DNA of 28,511 nt from a bacterium (GTDB lineage Bacteria; Spirochaetota; UBA4802; UBA5550), in contig JAAENB010000652.1 in NCBI GenBank assembly GCA_024224995.1, positions 1-28,511 on the forward strand, in the 5' to 3' direction. This document shows, piece by piece, positions 24,675 through 28,511 of this stretch (its first letter is position 1; each line of letters begins with the position of its first letter). Below the pieces are notes generated by a model. The model searched no databases, was not told where the DNA came from, and was given only the letters and a program-made list of their open reading frames with translations. The position numbers were made by a program, and so were the translations under genes.

Positions 24675-25979
24675 TTATAAATTTCTTTTATCAACAACAC
24701 GAACGGCTTTTCCTTCACTTCTGGCAATAGTCATGGGCTCAACCAATGAGATTTTAGCCGATATTCCCAGAACGCTTCTGAACCTGTTGCTGATTGTTGT
24801 TTTCAAGTTATCCAGAACCTTAACTTCGTCCGAAAAGATCTTTTCGTTAATTTCAACCATAACCTCTATATCATCAAGAGCTCCTTTCCGGTCTACAATG
24901 ATCTGGTAATGAGGCTCTGTTCCCTCAACTTCCATAAGTACGGTCTCAATCTGGGAAGGGAATACATTGACTCCCCTGATAATAAGCATATCATCGGAAC
25001 GGCCCGTAACCTTTTCCATTTTTACCAGGGTCCTGCCGCATGAACAACCGTCATGATAGAGCCTGGTAATATCCCGTGACCGGTACCGTATGCCGGGAAA
25101 TGCCTCTTTCGTGAGCGAGGTATAGACAATTTCTCCTTTCTCACCTTCCGGAAGGATCTCGCCTGTTTCGGGATCAATGATCTCAACATAGAAGTGGTCT
25201 TCAAAAACATGAAGCCCGCTTTTGGCACTGCATTCCGCTGAAACTCCAGGGCCAATAACTTCACTGAGGCCGTAAATATCATAGGCTTCAATACCAAGCC
25301 GGTTCTCAATCTCTTTTCTCATTGCCTCTGTCCAGGGTTCGGCTCCAAGGATGGCCACGCGCAGGTTTGTTGATTTCATATCGTAATCGGGCTTCTTTTT
25401 CTCGATGTAATCGGCAATATTGAGCGCGTACGATGGGGTGCAGGCAAGCATGGTAGTTCCGAAATCCTTTATGAGCATAAGCTGCCGTTCCGTGTTCCCG
25501 CCGGAGATGGGTACGGTAAGAGCGCCAATTTTTTCAGAACCATAGTGAAGGCCCAGACCGCCGGTAAAAAGACCATACCCGTAGGCAACCTGGATTATAT
25601 CTTTTTCAGATCCGCCATAGCAGCCAATACATCGTGCTACCACTTCAGCGAAAACTTCAATATCATTTTTGGTATATCCCACTACGGTGGCATTTCCTGT
25701 TGTTCCGGAAGAAGAATGGACTCGTACTACTTCATCGAGAGGAACAGCAAAGAGACCAAAGGGATAACTGTCCCGCATGTCCTGTTTCGTTAAAAAAGGA
25801 ACCCGCCGCATATCGTCGAGCGTTTTAAACTGGTCCGGGTGAAACCCCGCGTCGTCGTAACTTTTTTTATAAAACGGAACATTCTCATAAGCATGCCTGA
25901 TAGACCATTTCAGCCTTTCGAGCTGCAATTCTTTCATTTTGCTCTCCGGCATGGTCTCAATTTCTTTATTAAAAATCAT
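24675..25979 (-). CDS. paaK: Phenylacetate-CoA ligase (AMP-forming)
   Basis: This 434-residue member of the adenylate-forming superfamily should join phenylacetate or a related aryl acid to CoA using ATP. The P-loop [13 protein letters not shown] starts near residue 88 (the frequent Lys after Gly is Asn96), [18 protein letters not shown] is the A5-type motif, and [20 protein letters not shown] is the hinge to the C-terminal domain, which continues to the end. Length is normal for PaaK. GAGGT lies 6 nt before the ATG. It is the first gene of paaK-ACT-iorA-iorB. That grouping suggests interconversion of aryl acid, aryl-CoA and aryl-pyruvate, either salvaging aryl acids into aromatic amino acids or conserving energy from amino-acid breakdown. 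No phenylacetate ring-cleavage genes are nearby. Confidence 0.92.
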   Translation of the reverse strand: MIFNKEIETMPESKMKELQLERLKWSIRHAYENVPFYKKSYDDAGFHPDQFKTLDDMRRVPFLTKQDMRDSYPFGLFAVPLDEVVRVHSSSGTTGNATVVGYTKNDIEVFAEVVARCIGCYGGSEKDIIQVAYGYGLFTGGLGLHYGSEKIGALTVPISGGNTERQLMLIKDFGTTMLACTPSYALNIADYIEKKKPDYDMKSTNLRVAILGAEPWTEAMRKEIENRLGIEAYDIYGLSEVIGPGVSAECSAKSGLHVFEDHFYVEIIDPETGEILPEGEKGEIVYTSLTKEAFPGIRYRSRDITRLYHDGCSCGRTLVKMEKVTGRSDDMLIIRGVNVFPSQIETVLMEVEGTEPHYQIIVDRKGALDDIEVMVEINEKIFSDEVKVLDNLKTTISNRFRSVLGISAKISLVEPMTIARSEGKAVRVVDKRNL

Positions 25980-26021
25980 ACACTACCTCATATTTATTAG
26001 TTCAAAGTTCAATATTTTTTG

Positions 26022-26078
26022 CCTCCCGGGCGGTTTTCTTCACCGATCACCGATAACCCGGCCCGGAGGGCCACCGAT
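26022..26078. repeat. GC-rich inverted repeat and CACCGAT repeats between operons
   Basis: CCTCCCGGGC (26022-26031) and GCCCGGAGG (26061-26069) form an imperfect stem around three copies of CACCGAT (26041, 26048 and just outside the stem at 26072). It lies between the penicillin-acylase-like gene and paaK. It lacks a T-run on the minus strand. It may be an operator, an attenuator or a minor repeat; I cannot decide. Confidence 0.5.
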
Positions 26079-26093
26079 TACCATATTCCAGGC

Positions 26094-28376
26094 TTATTGC
26101 ATGGGCATTATTCTTGTCAAGTAAATGCCTTTAAATCGTTCGAAATCGACGAATTTTTTTTCCCATTCCTCACCATAATAGAATTCGGACCTGGGATTGA
26201 TGGAGTAGGTGAAGTTTAAATGTATTGCGGCTTCCGTATGCCCGAAATACCCGGATAAAACAGTGGCCGTGCAGGAACTCCGTTCTCCACTGATCTCTTC
26301 ACCACCGCTTCCGCTGTAAACAGTAGAGAGTCCGCCTTCGAACCCGGTGCTTTTAATCGTATACAGGGTTCTATTGATTAATGAATCTTCCTGGATAGGG
26401 ATATAAAAATGCCCTTTATGAACACTGCCCCATTGCCAGTCTTCCATAATGGGGCCTTGTTTTCTATTCAGCTGCCTCATTGTTTTTAAAAATGCCCTGT
26501 CGAAAATCATATCACGGGTTTCAATTATTTTGGTTTTGGAGTCATCGAATTGGAATGAGCTTCCTTTTTCCATCATAGTGTAAAAATTGTCTATTAGATG
26601 ATGATAGTTCTTCATCGTGTGTTCCATATCTTTTTCCAGGTCGTCGGCAAAGGTTTCGTTAATACAATTCCACAGGAGAAAATGGAATATTGACGGCGCT
26701 ACCCGGTTTGAGCTCATTGAATAATCCCATTCCTGGAAATATATTCTGCTTAACCGTGCTGAAGTCACCGGGTTGTTCTTTAATATGGAAATATAAAGCG
26801 GAGTAAACTTTTCCGCGTATATGGAAATTCGATCACGTATAAAAGATTGAACACCGGCAGTATCGATATCTTCCGTGCTGTTTATACGGTCCATGAGACG
26901 GTTATAACGATTGGTATCGGTTATGGATCTCGCCTTTACTATAAAGGGCGCATCCTGGTGAAAGGAGCTGTCGGCAATGACCGTTGCCCGGGACTGGTAT
27001 GAATTCATGGACAGATCGGTATATACCGGTTGATATGCGTATAATCCCTTTGTCAATACCCTGTCTCCCGAAGCCCCGGCTGGAATTTTCCCCGAATATG
27101 CCCGGATCGCTGATTCCTTTGAAACAAAGAGATAGACCCGGGGAAAGGAATCAATTAACCGTACTGCTTTTTGGGCTTCATATAAATTTTTGGCAAATGG
27201 AATCGTGAAAAGGGATGATATATAACTCTCTCCGGGAAAAAATGACCGGGATGTTATGACTGCTGATTTATATTGCTCATTATTGAATATATCATTTAAA
27301 ACAGGTCCGTTCTCCGTAGACCAGATTACTTCGTGAATATTTTCGTTCCCCTGCACGGAAACCGGTTCCCGTACTGCTTTAAATTCGGTCCACCCGTTCT
27401 TTCCCTGGTATTGCTGGATATCGTTCCGGGTACGGATAGTTGAAATAACAAAGTCCTGTGTGTCCGTATTCAAATTGAACCCAAAAAAGGAAATATCCTT
27501 GTTTTTCCCGGCAAATATAAAGGGGAGTCCTGCATAGCTTATCCCCTGAATTGTACTGTTCGAAAGCTTAATGTGCACCGGGTAGAGGCAGGGGTAGAGA
27601 CCGGGATTGGAATCTATGTTAAAGCCGCAAAAAGGCTCTCCTTTTTTTGTTTTATTTCCCGGTATATGGAACGCGAATCCCCTGTTGAACGTACCAATAT
27701 ACTTTTGTACCAGTTGTTTCATATCCCTGGTTATTTTTACACTGCTTTCTTCTTCTTCCGAATAGAATGATAAAAGATCGGGCGGGAAAAGTTCTCTGTA
27801 ACTCCAGAGTCTTTTGGTCTCGGGAAGTTGAAAGATGATTTCTTTATTGCTGATAAAAGCATTTGCCCATTCCCTGAGAAGAAGGATTTTTATTACATCA
27901 ACACTCTGCCAGTCACTTTGCAGTACCCTGGTATGGAGATTTTCCTTCCGTACCAGGTTTATACCATCTACATAGGCCTTAATAAATGAAAGTGACTTTG
28001 GATCGATCTTTTTTTCCAATTCCAGGGCTTTTCTTGAAAAACCGATTATCCGTGCCAGTTTCCCCAGGGGAGCCCCTTGCTCCCCAATGAGATGGGAGAT
28101 ATTTCCGTTGGCAATAGCCCGGTAATAGTCCATGAGGATGAGCCTGTCCTGGGCATGCAGATACCCGAGAGCAAAGTAAATATCGTTTTCCGAATCCACT
28201 TCAATTTGCGGAATGCCCCGGCTGTCTCTCTGAATTACGACTCCCGATTGTACTGACGAAACAAACTCGTGATTGTACGATATATTCCGGCTGTAAAAAA
28301 AGATTCCACCCCCTCCAAGGAGTAGAATCAGGAGTAATACAATGGCTAAGGATGTGAAAAAAATCTTTTTTTTCAT
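26094..28376 (-). CDS. Penicillin acylase (Ntn-hydrolase) family protein, nucleophile apparently missing
   Basis: This 760-residue protein has an N-terminal TM/signal segment (about 5-27) and is probably periplasmic. The alpha-chain motif IQRDSRGIPQIEVDSENDIY, then FALGYLHAQDRLILMD and the Arg-containing helix, places it in the penicillin amidase (S45) family. These enzymes self-cleave to expose a Ser, usually in GSNNW about eight residues before a GSRTASGKP-like turn. The turn is here as PGNKTKKGEPF (about 239-249), but the expected Ser position reads NRGFAFHI (about 231-238), with Gly where Ser should be. The rest (NLNTDTQDF, HKGHFYIPIQED) fits the family's beta chain. It may be inactive, or use another residue. 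Start: ATG at 28376 with GAGGGG 6 nt upstream; a TTG one codon earlier is less likely. Confidence 0.82.
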   Translation of the reverse strand: MKKKIFFTSLAIVLLLILLLGGGGIFFYSRNISYNHEFVSSVQSGVVIQRDSRGIPQIEVDSENDIYFALGYLHAQDRLILMDYYRAIANGNISHLIGEQGAPLGKLARIIGFSRKALELEKKIDPKSLSFIKAYVDGINLVRKENLHTRVLQSDWQSVDVIKILLLREWANAFISNKEIIFQLPETKRLWSYRELFPPDLLSFYSEEEESSVKITRDMKQLVQKYIGTFNRGFAFHIPGNKTKKGEPFCGFNIDSNPGLYPCLYPVHIKLSNSTIQGISYAGLPFIFAGKNKDISFFGFNLNTDTQDFVISTIRTRNDIQQYQGKNGWTEFKAVREPVSVQGNENIHEVIWSTENGPVLNDIFNNEQYKSAVITSRSFFPGESYISSLFTIPFAKNLYEAQKAVRLIDSFPRVYLFVSKESAIRAYSGKIPAGASGDRVLTKGLYAYQPVYTDLSMNSYQSRATVIADSSFHQDAPFIVKARSITDTNRYNRLMDRINSTEDIDTAGVQSFIRDRISIYAEKFTPLYISILKNNPVTSARLSRIYFQEWDYSMSSNRVAPSIFHFLLWNCINETFADDLEKDMEHTMKNYHHLIDNFYTMMEKGSSFQFDDSKTKIIETRDMIFDRAFLKTMRQLNRKQGPIMEDWQWGSVHKGHFYIPIQEDSLINRTLYTIKSTGFEGGLSTVYSGSGGEEISGERSSCTATVLSGYFGHTEAAIHLNFTYSINPRSEFYYGEEWEKKFVDFERFKGIYLTRIMPMQ

Positions 28377-28417
28377 CAAAAACCCCTCTTTAAGAAACTA
28401 AATTTTGCTTGTGCCCG

Positions 28418-28511
28418 GGCCTTGAAGTAGTATGGGCTCTTTGGACTGCTCCGGAACTCGCTCCGCTCAAACAGTCCTCACAACCCAAAGAGCCCATACT
28501 ACTTCAAGGCC
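28418..28511. repeat. Long hairpin with conserved apical core (copy 2, reaches window end)
   Basis: Arms at 28418-28444 and 28485-28511 are perfectly complementary over 27 bp and may continue beyond the window. The 40-nt apex contains CGGAACTCGC and CGCTCAAACAGTCCTCAC (core 28452-28481), as in the hairpin at 13742; a GGACTG/CAGTCC pair can extend the stem inward. Arm sequence differs completely from copy 1. Confidence 0.85.

Noticed and set aside
26022..26069. Terminator after the penicillin-acylase-like gene
   Set aside because: The stem is imperfect, the loop is long, and A-runs rather than T-runs follow it on the minus strand.

Overview
The window most likely comes from a diderm, probably anaerobic bacterium, with Spirochaetota the best guess. 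This rests on gene content only: several lipoproteins with loose lipoboxes, a 7TM-DISM receptor, a FecR protein beside a class III cyclase, an LptE-like lipoprotein, and an oxygen-sensitive type of 2-oxoacid:ferredoxin oxidoreductase. No rRNA or other phylogenetic marker is present, so the assignment is inference. I see no tRNA, rRNA, CRISPR array or intact insertion sequence.

Layout. 1-2337 (+): the 3' part of queF (queuosine pathway), an unrecognised lipoprotein and a classic-clade AAA ATPase. 2334-4472 (-): a 7TM-DISM/PAS receptor ending in an anti-sigma-type ATPase domain. 4473-4868: a gene-poor stretch with apparently overlapping divergent promoters and a possible 30-residue membrane peptide. 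4869-5843 (+): an Rpn/PD-(D/E)XK nuclease-family protein with a short coiled-coil repeat. 5989-10845 (+): a single 1618-residue protein joining a GH13 amylase-type domain to a GT5 glycogen-synthase domain, with a good promoter whose spacer holds a palindrome. 10887-13223 (+): lptE, holA and a YdjM-like membrane protein. 13233-13643 (-): a small lipoprotein that may be translated from a nearly leaderless mRNA.

14056-20392 (+) looks like one signalling and envelope operon. It holds a membrane-bound class III adenylate cyclase, a FecR protein with five Fn3-like repeats, an Fn3/IPT protein with a predicted outer-membrane barrel, and a GAF-GGDEF diguanylate cyclase. It could link an envelope state to both cAMP and c-di-GMP. 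20397-21818 (-) is a DUF4403 lipoprotein. 22055-25979 (-) is a paaK-ACT-iorA-iorB operon for interconverting aryl acids, aryl-CoA and aryl-pyruvates; its IorA lacks the usual C-terminal ferredoxin domain. 26094-28376 (-) is a penicillin-acylase-family protein that seems to lack the catalytic Ser.

The most unusual non-coding signal is a set of long hairpins between genes. Two of them, at 13742-13871 and 28418-28511, have unrelated but self-complementary arms and nearly the same ~30-nt apical sequence. Two others, at 12554-12630 and 21928-22004, have long arms without that core.
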